A stretch of 64,000 bases of DNA from JBBSAT01 sp046351235. GTDB taxonomy: Bacteria > Myxococcota_A > Polyangia > Polyangiales > Sandaracinaceae. Positions within the stretch are counted from its first letter, which is position 1. Every line of letters starts with the position of its first letter. Location of the stretch: the NCBI GenBank assembly GCA_046351235.1, contig JAXLYV010000004.1, forward strand, positions 747,799-811,798. The letters run 5' to 3'. The notes under the pieces are model-generated. The model searched no databases, was not told the DNA's origin, and saw only the letters and a list, made by a program, of their open reading frames with translations. Below are positions 25,393 through 33,845 of this stretch, piece by piece. The position numbers and the translations under genes were made by a program.

Positions 25393-26925
25393 TCACTTCT
25401 TCGACTTCTTCTTCGACTCGTTACCGTGCTCGATCGCCTTCGACAGGCGATCGGCGAGGGTCTCCAGCACGAGCAAGCGCGCGACGCGCTTGTCGTTCGC
25501 CGGCACGAGGGTCCAGGGCGCGCTCGCGGTGCTCGTCTGATCGAACATGTCGCACGCCGCGATCTCGTAGGCCGGCCACTTCTCGCGGTTGCGCCAGTCC
25601 TCGGCCGTGATCTTGAAGCGCTTGAACCCCGTCGCCTTGCGCTCCTGGAAGCGCTTCAGCTGCTCGGCCGGATCCACGTGCAGCCAGAACTTCACGACCA
25701 TGAGGCCGCGATCCGAGAGGCGCGCCTCGAAGTCGTTGATCTCCGAGTAGGCGCGCTGCCAGTCCGCGTCCGAGCAGAAGCCCTCGACGCGCTCGACGAG
25801 CACGCGGCCGTACCAGCTGCGATCGAAGATCGCGACCTCGCCGAGCGGCGGCACGTTGCGCCAGAAGCGCCAGAGATACGGCTGCGCGCGCTCCTCGGAG
25901 CTCGGCGCCGCGACCGGGTGCACGCGGTAGTGACGCGCGTCGAGCGCCTGCGTGATGCGACGGATCGCGCCGCCCTTGCCCGCCGCGTCCACGCCCTCGA
26001 AGACGACCACGAGGCCCGTCTCGCGAAAGCGCGGATGGCGCGTGAGGAGCGCGATCTTTCCCTGCAGCGCCTCGAGCTGCTCGTCGTACTTCGCCTTGGC
26101 GACGCGCCGCTTCAGATCCAGCGCACGCAGCAGGTTCGGCGGTCCCTCGCCCTTCTTCGTCGTCTCGATGGCGAGCTTCGCCTTCTTCTTGCGCACGGGC
26201 GGCGGCGCGGGCGGCGCGTCGAGGCGCGCGCGCAGCGTCTCGAGCACGAGGCGCCCCGCCGTGAGCTCGCGGTAGCGTGCATCGAGCCCCTCGATCACGT
26301 GCCAGGTCGCGTGGCCCGTCGACGTGGCACGCAGCGCGTGCTCCGAGACCGCGCGGAAGTCGTCGTAGAGCTTGAAGTGCTTCCAGTCGGTGTCGGTGAC
26401 GCGCCACGCGGTGCGCGGATCCTTCGAGAGCGCGCGCAGTCGCTTCTTCTGCTGCGCCTTGCTCAGGTGGAACCAGAGCTTGAGCACGACGACGCCCTCG
26501 TCGTGCAGCATCTTCTCGAAGCGCACGATCTCCTCGAGCGACTGGTCGAGCTCGGGCGCGCGCGTCTGCCCGTAGGTGCGCGCGATGATCGGCTGCGTGT
26601 ACCAGGAGCCGAAGAAGATCCCGATCTTTCCCTTCGGCGGGAGCGCCCGCCAGAAGCGCCAGGGCGCCGGCCGCGCGGCCTCCTCGTCGCTCGGCGCCCC
26701 GAGGGCGTGCGTGTGGATGTGCCGCGGGTCCATCCACTCGTTCAGCGTGTTGACCGTCTCGCCCTTGCCGGCCCCGTCCACGCCACCGATGATCACGAGC
26801 GCCGAGAAGCTCTTCTTCTCGAGGAGCTCCGCCTGCGCCTCCAGCAGCGCCTCGCGGAGGGCGGGAACCTCGGCGCGGAATTTCTCCCGCGCAAGCGTGT
26901 GACCGAGCTCGGCCGATTCGAACAT
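25393..26925 (-). CDS. Polyphosphate kinase 2, two-domain (polyphosphate:AMP phosphotransferase type)
   Basis: 510 residues made of two PPK2 domains. The first (about 40-235) has Walker A GGVDGAGKG (47-55) but FFGSWYTQ at 104-111, so the second catalytic Asp and Arg are replaced. The second (about 300-500) has EGVDAAGKG (310-318) and the full FDRSWYGR motif (367-374), plus a lid-like RFQERKATGFKRFKIT. Two-domain PPK2 proteins phosphorylate AMP with polyphosphate; here the C-terminal domain looks like the active one. The start is ATG 26925. Polyphosphate use fits stress and developmental metabolism in myxobacteria. Confidence 0.92.
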   Translation of the reverse strand: MFESAELGHTLAREKFRAEVPALREALLEAQAELLEKKSFSALVIIGGVDGAGKGETVNTLNEWMDPRHIHTHALGAPSDEEAARPAPWRFWRALPPKGKIGIFFGSWYTQPIIARTYGQTRAPELDQSLEEIVRFEKMLHDEGVVVLKLWFHLSKAQQKKRLRALSKDPRTAWRVTDTDWKHFKLYDDFRAVSEHALRATSTGHATWHVIEGLDARYRELTAGRLVLETLRARLDAPPAPPPVRKKKAKLAIETTKKGEGPPNLLRALDLKRRVAKAKYDEQLEALQGKIALLTRHPRFRETGLVVVFEGVDAAGKGGAIRRITQALDARHYRVHPVAAPSSEERAQPYLWRFWRNVPPLGEVAIFDRSWYGRVLVERVEGFCSDADWQRAYSEINDFEARLSDRGLMVVKFWLHVDPAEQLKRFQERKATGFKRFKITAEDWRNREKWPAYEIAACDMFDQTSTASAPWTLVPANDKRVARLLVLETLADRLSKAIEHGNESKKKSKK

Positions 26926-26999
26926 TCCTGGACCTCGGCCCCGATCTACGCGCGCGCGGACGACTTCACAGTCCGAAATGCGCGCCCGGGGCGGTCCAT

Positions 27000-28061
27000 C
27001 TACCGGGACGCGCAGGCGCTCGCGTGGCGCTCGTGGGCACGCGTCACGGCCGCGCTCACCTCGGTCTCGTGCATTGCCTGCTCGAGCGCGGCGCAGCCCT
27101 CGTCGCGCCGCCCGGCATCGAGCAGCATCTCGCCCAGCTCGACGAGCGCGTCGTCCCGGAGCAGCGAGGTCGGAAACGCGTCGTGCATGCGCCGGAAGGC
27201 CGCCGCTGCACGATCCACGTCGTGGATCTCGTCGCGCAAGATGTGCGCGATGCGCAGCGCCCCGTCCGGCATGTGCGGCAGCGTGTAGCTCCCCGGCGCG
27301 AGCCCGAGCGCGTGCGGATCGATCATCCGCTCGAGGTAGCGGACCGCGGCCTCGGGATCGCCGTCCTCCTGCGCCATGTCCGCGAGGCGCAGGAACGTGT
27401 CGTCCCAGCGCTGGCCGCGCGGATAGGGATGCTCGGCCACGATCCGCTCGTAGAGCGCGCGGGCCTCGGCGCGGCGGCCGTGGTCGCGGTGGATCTGGGC
27501 CAGGTCCGTGAGCACGTCGTCGCCGAGATCGGTCGCGGGGACGGCCGCATCGAGCTCGGTGAGGAGCGCGATGGCCGCATCGTCACCCTCGTTCGCGCGC
27601 AGATCGGCCACCAGCGTCCGCAGCGCGCGCGAGGCCTGGCCGTCGCCGGCGTGCTCGAAGACGATCGCGCGCAGGCCCGCGTTCGCTTCGTCGCGACGGC
27701 CCTGCTCGCGCTGGATGCGCGTCACCTCGAACATCGCGCGCACCGTGCGGCGCGAGATCGGACGGCGCGCGGCGATCTCCGAGAAGAGCGCCAGCGCTTC
27801 GTCGAGACGCCCTTCACGACGAAGCGAGAGCGCCGCGCGGTGCTCGGCCTCGTCGCGGTCCACGCGTCGCTCGGCGGCGCCCGCCGCCTCGCGCCAGTCG
27901 GCGATCGCGGCCTCGTCGCGGCCCGCCGTGTGATCGCGATCGGCCGCCGCCATGGCGTCGAGGTAGCGGTCTCCTCGCTCCTGGGAGAGCGTCGGCGGGC
28001 AGCCGGTGAGGCACGTCGCGACGAGCGCCGAAGCCAGGATGGGCAGCCCTGCACGAGCCAT
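27000..28061 (-). CDS. TPR-repeat lipoprotein
   Basis: 353 residues with a clean lipobox (ASALVATCLTGC) after ATG 28061. The mature protein is a run of TPR-like helical hairpins: DEAAIADWREAAGAAERR, LDEALALFSEIAARRP, IQREQGRRDEANAGL, DHGRRAEARALYERI and DGDPEAAVRYLERM. The spacing fits about eight repeats. It is probably an outer-membrane-tethered scaffold in the periplasm. A 74-bp gap separates it from the downstream PPK2 gene on the same strand, so the two may or may not share a transcript. It is divergent from the envelope operon at 28121. Confidence 0.8.
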   Translation of the reverse strand: MARAGLPILASALVATCLTGCPPTLSQERGDRYLDAMAAADRDHTAGRDEAAIADWREAAGAAERRVDRDEAEHRAALSLRREGRLDEALALFSEIAARRPISRRTVRAMFEVTRIQREQGRRDEANAGLRAIVFEHAGDGQASRALRTLVADLRANEGDDAAIALLTELDAAVPATDLGDDVLTDLAQIHRDHGRRAEARALYERIVAEHPYPRGQRWDDTFLRLADMAQEDGDPEAAVRYLERMIDPHALGLAPGSYTLPHMPDGALRIAHILRDEIHDVDRAAAAFRRMHDAFPTSLLRDDALVELGEMLLDAGRRDEGCAALEQAMHETEVSAAVTRAHERHASACASR

Positions 28062-28120
28062 CGCTCGCGGTGTACCACGCCGCCGCTCCCGGCCCCGCAC
28101 TCGTGTAGCATCGAACGCTC

Positions 28121-28711
28121 ATGCGCCTCGGAGGGACGCCCGCGCTGATGCTCGTGCTGGGAACGCTCGCCGCGCTCGGCTGCGGAGGCCCGCCCGCCGA
28201 CACGCCCTCGGCCGTGATCCTCTTGTCTCCCGGCACCGTCTGCCAGGGGGATGCGCGGCGCACCGAGATCACGCTCGACGGGACGATGTCGTCGCGGCAC
28301 CTCTCGCTCGTCCCGCTCCCGCCCGACGACTCGTCGCTTCCGGACGGTGCGACGATCGCGCCGCTGGCCTTCTCGTGGGCGCTCGAGGGCGACGGATACG
28401 AGGTCGCGAGTGGCTCCCTCACCTCGCCGCGTCTCACGGTGCGGGCCGACGGCGCGCGCCCGCTGCACGTGTCGCTCACGACGACCAACCTCGCCGGCGG
28501 CTCGGCGACCTCGCTCCGCACCTTGCCGATCACGATCGCGCCCGCGCCGTGGCCGGCGAGCTGCCGCGCCGACGCGGCGTGCGCGGGCGGCAGCTGCGAT
28601 GTCACGACGCGGACGTGCGTCCCGGCGATGCGATGCGCTCGCGACGGCGATTGCGCCCCCTGCTTCGTGTGCGACCTCGCGCAGAGCGGCTGCGTCCCGA
28701 GGTCGCCGTGA
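28121..28711 (+). CDS. Small Cys-containing lipoprotein, first gene of an envelope operon
   Basis: 196 residues with lipobox GTLAALGC. A beta-rich central part (about 45-145, with FSWALEGDGYEV and an Ig-like SPRLTVRADG stretch) is followed by a C-terminal cluster of seven or eight cysteines (SCRADAACAGGSCDVTTRTC and CAPCFVCDLAQSGC). The stop TGA overlaps the GTG start of the next gene by 4 bp (GTGA), a strong sign of translational coupling. The role is unknown; by position it may be an accessory to the two beta-barrel proteins that follow. Confidence 0.8.
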   Translation: MRLGGTPALMLVLGTLAALGCGGPPADTPSAVILLSPGTVCQGDARRTEITLDGTMSSRHLSLVPLPPDDSSLPDGATIAPLAFSWALEGDGYEVASGSLTSPRLTVRADGARPLHVSLTTTNLAGGSATSLRTLPITIAPAPWPASCRADAACAGGSCDVTTRTCVPAMRCARDGDCAPCFVCDLAQSGCVPRSP

Positions 28712-30006
28712 GGGCCGCGCTCCTCGCCCTCGCCTCGGTGCTCGCGCTCGTGGCGCACGCCCGCGCCGACTCGGGCGCGGTGGACGGCGAGTCGGCGCGC
28801 GCGGCGGCGCTCGGCGGCGCCGTCGTGGGGCGGGCGGGCGACACGAGCGCCATCTCGTTCAACCCAGCGGGGATCGCCGACGTGGATCGCACCACGATCA
28901 CGCTGCTCGGGCACGCCGCGTACTACCGGCTCGCGTGGGCGCGCACCGGTGAGAGCGGCACCGCGTCCGAGCGCGCGGTCGGTGGCTACGGCCTCTCGCT
29001 CGTCGTGCCGCTCCCCGGGCCCGAGTGGCTGCGGCGCGTGCGCATCGGCGCCGCCGTGCACGTGCCCTCGTCGGGCATCATCACCGTCGACGCGCCGCCC
29101 CGCGACGACGTGCCCGCGGCGCCGCTCTACGACGCACGTCTCGAGCGCACGGCAGCGACGTTCGACCTGGGTATCGCGCTCCCAGGCCACGTCGACGTCG
29201 GCATCGGCGTCACGGTCGTGCCTTCGCTCCTCGGCGGCACCTACGTCAGCTACGACGCGCGCCGCGGCGCCACCGTCGACGAGGGCGTCGTGGTGCGACT
29301 CGATCGCGACGTGCGCTTCGGCGGCGCGCTCCTGCTCGGCGCACGCTGGGCGCCCGTCCCGCAGTTCTCGGTGGGGCTCGCCTATCGCCAAGGCGTCGCG
29401 CTCCGCGCGCAGGGCCCGATCGAGCTGCGCGCGGGCAGCATCCTCGCCAACGACCCGCTCGACTTCGTCGACGTCTTCTCCGTGAACGAGGTCGCGCTCG
29501 GCCTGGCGTTCCAGCTCGCGCCCGAGCTCTCGATCTCCGCCGACGCCACGTGGGTGCAGTGGTCTTCGTACCTCTCGCTCCACGACGCGACGCCGACGCC
29601 CGGCTTCCACGACACCGTCACGCTGCGCGCGGGCGCCGAGTACGTCGTCGATCGGTGGGCTGCGTTCCGGCTCGGCTACGCGCTCGAGCCCACGCCCGTG
29701 CCCGCGCAGGTCGCGCTCTCGAGCTACCTCGACGCGGATCGGCACGTCTTGAGCGCGGGCTTCGGTCTCGATCTCGAACCGCTCGTGCACGTTCCCTTGC
29801 ACTTCGATCTCTACGTGCGCGGGCACGTGCTCGGGAACATCGCGTTCACGAAGGACCCGGCGATGCTCCCCGACGCGCAGCCCACGGTGCCGGGCCAGCA
29901 GATCGATGCGCTCGGCTACCCCGGCGTGACCGGCGGCATCACGTACTTCCAGGGCGGGCTCTCGATGACGCTCGCGCTCGGCGCGCCCTCGGAGGTGTCG
30001 CGATGA
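28708..30006 (+). CDS. Outer-membrane beta-barrel, OmpP1/FadL-like
   Basis: 432 residues from GTG 28708, which overlaps the previous stop by 4 bp; longer upstream frames are only shadows. After a signal peptide (LASVLALVAHARA) comes the FadL/OmpP1 hallmark: AAALGGAVVGRAGDTSAISFNPAGIA (about 32-57, the NPAGL-type motif). The rest is alternating amphipathic strands ending in GGITYFQGGLSMTLAL. FadL-type barrels import hydrophobic substrates such as fatty acids or aromatics. Here the substrate is unknown. It ends in ATGA shared with the next gene. Confidence 0.85.
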   Translation: MRAALLALASVLALVAHARADSGAVDGESARAAALGGAVVGRAGDTSAISFNPAGIADVDRTTITLLGHAAYYRLAWARTGESGTASERAVGGYGLSLVVPLPGPEWLRRVRIGAAVHVPSSGIITVDAPPRDDVPAAPLYDARLERTAATFDLGIALPGHVDVGIGVTVVPSLLGGTYVSYDARRGATVDEGVVVRLDRDVRFGGALLLGARWAPVPQFSVGLAYRQGVALRAQGPIELRAGSILANDPLDFVDVFSVNEVALGLAFQLAPELSISADATWVQWSSYLSLHDATPTPGFHDTVTLRAGAEYVVDRWAAFRLGYALEPTPVPAQVALSSYLDADRHVLSAGFGLDLEPLVHVPLHFDLYVRGHVLGNIAFTKDPAMLPDAQPTVPGQQIDALGYPGVTGGITYFQGGLSMTLALGAPSEVSR

Positions 30007-31313
30007 GGCGCGCCGCGATCCTGGGGATGGGCCTCCTCGTCGCGCTCGCGCCGGCGCTCGCGCGCGCCGATCTCGAGGACGAGATGGGCGTCGGCCCCGA
30101 GGTCGCGGGCCTCGGCAACGCGGTCACCGCCGTGCCTGCCGGCTTCGCCAGCGTGCACTACGCGCCCGCGCTCCTCGCGCCGCGCGGGATGCGGCCCGGG
30201 CTCTCCGAGCTGACGATCGGCTACGTGTACGGGCAACCGCTCGTGCACGTCACGGGCGCCGACGGGATGCCGGTGTCCACGCCGGCGCCCGCCGAGACGA
30301 GCTCGCTCGTGGTCGGAGGCCGCTTCGATCTCGGGCACGGGCTCGGCGTCGAGGGGCTCGTTCTCGGCCTCTCGATCACGACGCCGGTGACGAGCCTCTT
30401 CGCCTACTCGGTGCGGCCCGACGACGACGTGCAATGGATGACGCTGACCGACGGCGCGCGGCACCTCTCGCTCGAGGCGGGGCTCGCCTACCGGCCCGTC
30501 GATTGGCTCTCGTTCGGCATCACGGCGCGCCTGGGCCTCGGGATCTCGCTCTACACGACCGCGATCACGACGAGCATCGACTCCACCGACCCGAGCGTGA
30601 TCGACGTCGGCACGCGCATCGGCACCGAAGGCCAGGTCTCGGCGCGCGTCTCGCCGATCGCGAGCGTCGCGATCATGCCGATGGACGAGCTGCGCTTCGG
30701 GCTGACCTACCGGATGGCGAGCTACGTCGACGACTGGGGCTGGAGCCGCGTGCAGCAGGTGCCCGGCTTCGCCGACATCGGCTACGTGCACCGCTTCGCC
30801 CACTGGGTCCGCCCGCACGAGCTCGCCCTGGGCGGCGCCGTGCGCCCCGTCCCCTGGCTCGAGCTCAGCGCCGACGTGACGTGGCTGCATTGGTCGGAGG
30901 CCACGACCGGCACGCACGATCCCGCGCCCGGCCGCTTCGGCGACACCTTCGTGCCGGCGGGCGGCGTGCGCGTCACGCCGACACGCGGTCTGGACGTGCT
31001 GCTCGGCTACTCGTTCGTGCGCGCGCCCTTCGTCAACTTCGGCGGCCCGAGCAACCTGCTGATCAACGACACGCACCACACCTCGCTCGGCGCCGTGGCG
31101 CGCCTCGACGAGCTCACGAACGACGCGAGCGCGACGTTCACGCTGCGCGCGAGCTTCCGCCTCTCGATCCTCGAGGAGGCGAGCGAGACCAAGGACCCGC
31201 GCCGCTTCGAGAGCGACGACGCATACCTGCGCAACCCCGGCACGGCGGCCGGCGGCTACCACTTCGGTGGCTTCGTGCCCTCCGTGCAGGTCTCGGCGGA
31301 GGCGCGATGGTGA
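30003..31313 (+). CDS. Second outer-membrane beta-barrel of the operon
   Basis: 436 residues from ATG 30003, which overlaps the first barrel's stop by 4 bp. It has a signal peptide (LLVALAPALARA) and then VGPEVAGLGNAVTAVPAGFASVHYAPALLAP, a weak version of the FadL NPA region (here YAPA). The body is rich in beta-strand patterns such as LSFGITARLGLGISLYTT, LELSADVTWLHWSE and ATFTLRASFRL. It is clearly related in plan to the first barrel but diverged. The predicted location is the outer membrane; a heteromeric or sequential role with its neighbour is inference. Confidence 0.82.
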   Translation: MRRAAILGMGLLVALAPALARADLEDEMGVGPEVAGLGNAVTAVPAGFASVHYAPALLAPRGMRPGLSELTIGYVYGQPLVHVTGADGMPVSTPAPAETSSLVVGGRFDLGHGLGVEGLVLGLSITTPVTSLFAYSVRPDDDVQWMTLTDGARHLSLEAGLAYRPVDWLSFGITARLGLGISLYTTAITTSIDSTDPSVIDVGTRIGTEGQVSARVSPIASVAIMPMDELRFGLTYRMASYVDDWGWSRVQQVPGFADIGYVHRFAHWVRPHELALGGAVRPVPWLELSADVTWLHWSEATTGTHDPAPGRFGDTFVPAGGVRVTPTRGLDVLLGYSFVRAPFVNFGGPSNLLINDTHHTSLGAVARLDELTNDASATFTLRASFRLSILEEASETKDPRRFESDDAYLRNPGTAAGGYHFGGFVPSVQVSAEARW

Positions 31314-32227
31314 ATCGACGCGCGGCGCTCCTCTCGCTGACGTTGCTCGCCGCGTGCGGGCCGAGCCGCGACGGCTACGCGCTCGTGCGCGGCGATGCGA
31401 GCGTGCCCATGCGCGACGCGTCTCGCCCGCGCGACAGCGGCGTGCGCGACGACGCCGGCCCGCCCGACGTGCCGCCCGAGCCGCTCGAGGACTGGGACAC
31501 GACGGGCGCCGGGCCGCTGAGCGGGCTCTTCGCGCTCGAGGTCCGCGTGAAGGCGAACGTCGTGCTCGATCTCGACACGCGCCAGCTCTATCGCGTTCGG
31601 CTGCTCCAGCGCGGCACCACCGTCCGCGCGCGCATCCAGGCCTGCGTCATCGATCTCGCGCGCGTGCAGGGCGTCGCGACGCTGGCGTTCACGCCCGAGG
31701 CCGACCGCGCGATCCGCAGCCACATCATCGACACCGAGGGCGACTATCTCTCCGCGGCCGACCCGATGGGCGCCGTCTTCACGCCGCCGCGCGCGATCGT
31801 GGTCATCGGCGCCTCGCTCGCGAATCCCGAGACCGATCCGCTCCCGACTGCCGCCGACACGACGCTCGCCGTGGACGAGGACGCCGACGGGAACGCGGGC
31901 GTGACGATCGACGCGACGGCCGTCGTCTGCCGCGAGCCGCAAGAGGCCTACGCGGCCTTCCGTGCGACGGTCGCGCTCACCGGCACCGTGACCGATCTCG
32001 ACGCGTTCGACGGCACCGCCGACCCCACGGTCGACCAGCAGATCCTCGGCGTGAGCGACCCCTGCTTGTCGGTCGCCTCGAGCCTCACGATCCGCGTGCT
32101 GCCCGGCTCGGAGTTCAGCGCGCGGCGCGTGGGCGACGCCGAGGACCTCGACCACAACGGCAACGTGAGCTGCCCCGAGATCGGCTGGGCCGGCGCGCGC
32201 TTGTTCGGCGACTACTGGCTGCGCTGA
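31307..32227 (+). CDS. Lipoprotein, last gene of the barrel operon
   Basis: 306 residues. ATG 31307 overlaps the preceding stop by 7 bp and has GGAGG upstream. The lipobox is LTLLAAC. A short Asp/Arg-rich linker (RDASRPRDSGVRDDAG) leads to a beta-rich domain of about 250 residues, with VRVKANVVLDLDTRQLYRV and a Ca-site-like VDEDADGNAGVTI (about 185-197), ending with DLDHNGNVSCPEIG, another Asp-rich loop. Calcium binding is an inference from these DxDxDG loops. The tight coupling suggests it works with the two barrels. Confidence 0.78.
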   Translation: MVNRRAALLSLTLLAACGPSRDGYALVRGDASVPMRDASRPRDSGVRDDAGPPDVPPEPLEDWDTTGAGPLSGLFALEVRVKANVVLDLDTRQLYRVRLLQRGTTVRARIQACVIDLARVQGVATLAFTPEADRAIRSHIIDTEGDYLSAADPMGAVFTPPRAIVVIGASLANPETDPLPTAADTTLAVDEDADGNAGVTIDATAVVCREPQEAYAAFRATVALTGTVTDLDAFDGTADPTVDQQILGVSDPCLSVASSLTIRVLPGSEFSARRVGDAEDLDHNGNVSCPEIGWAGARLFGDYWLR

Positions 32228-32272
32228 GCGCGGAGCGCGCGCGCGGCACCGCGCGTGCAGCGGGCGAGCCCC

Positions 32273-33841
32273 ATGCGCTCCTCCGTGCTCGTGTCCGTGA
32301 CGCTCGCGTCTCTCCTGTCGCTTCCCGTCGCACCCGCTCGCGCGCAGACGCCGGCGCGCGCGGTCGATCTCGCCACGCCGCGCCGCGCGGTCGCCTCGTT
32401 CCTCGAGGCCGCCGACCACGAGCGCTGGGCAGAAGCGTCGCAGGCGCTCGACCTGCGCGAGATCCCGACCGCTCGGCGCGCCGAGACGGGCGAGCGCTCG
32501 GCGCGGGCGCTGGCATCGGTGCTCGAGGCCCGGCGCGTCCAGGCCGAGGCCGTCCCCGAGACGCTCGGCGACGGCGAGAGCGCGCTCGATCTCGCCGACG
32601 TAGGCGGCGCCGACGGAAAGGTGACGATCCGCCGCACGCACCACGACGGCGTCACGCGCTGGCTGTTCACGCCCACGACGGTGCGGATGGCGCCCGTCCT
32701 CGCCGAGCGGGTCGATCGCGGGCCCATCGGCAACCTCGCGCCCCGCGCGCTCGTCGAGGCGCGCCTGGGCGGGATGGCGGCGTGGCAGTGGATCACGCTC
32801 GCCGTCGCGCTCGCGCTCGCGCTCGTGGCCGGCTGGGGGTTGGGCAAGCTCGGCAAACGCGTAGCGTGCGCGCTCGCGAAGGACCGCGAGAAGCGCACCA
32901 CCGTGGAGGGTGTGATCGAGGCGATCGATCGGCCGCTCGTGCTCGCCCTCTTCCTGACCGTGCTCGGCCTGCTGACGACACTCGTGCGCCTGCCCGCCGA
33001 CGCGATGCCCGTGGTCGGCCGCCTCTACGGCGTGGCGTGGGTGCTGAACTGCGCGTGGCTCTTCCTGCGCCTCGTCGACTTCGGGGCCGGCGAGGTCGCC
33101 GATCGGGCCGCCAAGCGCGAAGGCTGGCGCGCACGCGGGACGCGCACACGCGTGATGGTGCTCCGCCAGGTCATCCGCATCGTCGGCATCGTGGTGCTCG
33201 TCGCCGCGGCGCTCATGCAGTTCGACGCCGTTCGCCAGGTCGGGGTGTCCGTGCTCGCGTCCGCTGGCGTCGCCGGCATCGTCGTCGGTCTCGCCGCGCA
33301 GCGGATGATCGGGAACCTCCTCGCGGGCATCCAGCTCTCGTTCACGCAGCCGCTCCGCGTCGGCGACCAAGTCGTGGTGGAGAGCGAGTTCGGCACGGTC
33401 GAGGAGATCAACCTGAGCTACGTGGTGATCCGCATCTGGGACCAGCGACGGCTGATCGTTCCGATGACGAAGCTGCTCGAGTCCCCGTTCCAGAACTGGA
33501 CCCGCGCGAGCTCGGAGCTCATCGGCGAGGTGAAGGTGCCGGTCGACTTCGGGATGCCGGTGGCGAGGATCCGGGAGGTCGTGACGGCCTTCGTGAAGAA
33601 GCACCCGCTCTTCGATGGCAAGACGATCGCGGTCCAGGTCACGGACGCGAAGGAGCGCACGGCCGAGCTGCGCGTGCTCGTGAGCGCGCAAGATGCGGGC
33701 AAGCTCTTCGATCTGCGCTGCGCGACGCGCGAGTTCCTGCTCGGGCAGCTCCAGGCCCTCGACGACGGCCGCTACCTGCCGCGCGTGCGCGTGAGCCCCA
33801 ACCCGGGCTCGATCGCCGAGGACGCCGCGGCGGCGGAATGA
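32273..33841 (+). CDS. MscS-family mechanosensitive channel with long periplasmic N-domain
   Basis: 522 residues from ATG 32273, which starts a signal peptide (LASLLSLPVAPARA); GTG 32255 is possible. A periplasmic domain (about 28-165) precedes about five membrane helices (about 168-357). The pore helix VSVLASAGVAGIVVGLAAQRMIGNLLAG and the following QPLRVGDQVVV are the MscS core motifs, and a cytoplasmic beta/mixed domain completes the protein. MscS proteins release osmolytes under hypo-osmotic stress. It lies 45 bp after the barrel operon and could belong to it. Confidence 0.92.
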   Translation: MRSSVLVSVTLASLLSLPVAPARAQTPARAVDLATPRRAVASFLEAADHERWAEASQALDLREIPTARRAETGERSARALASVLEARRVQAEAVPETLGDGESALDLADVGGADGKVTIRRTHHDGVTRWLFTPTTVRMAPVLAERVDRGPIGNLAPRALVEARLGGMAAWQWITLAVALALALVAGWGLGKLGKRVACALAKDREKRTTVEGVIEAIDRPLVLALFLTVLGLLTTLVRLPADAMPVVGRLYGVAWVLNCAWLFLRLVDFGAGEVADRAAKREGWRARGTRTRVMVLRQVIRIVGIVVLVAAALMQFDAVRQVGVSVLASAGVAGIVVGLAAQRMIGNLLAGIQLSFTQPLRVGDQVVVESEFGTVEEINLSYVVIRIWDQRRLIVPMTKLLESPFQNWTRASSELIGEVKVPVDFGMPVARIREVVTAFVKKHPLFDGKTIAVQVTDAKERTAELRVLVSAQDAGKLFDLRCATREFLLGQLQALDDGRYLPRVRVSPNPGSIAEDAAAAE

Positions 33842-33845
33842 ACGA

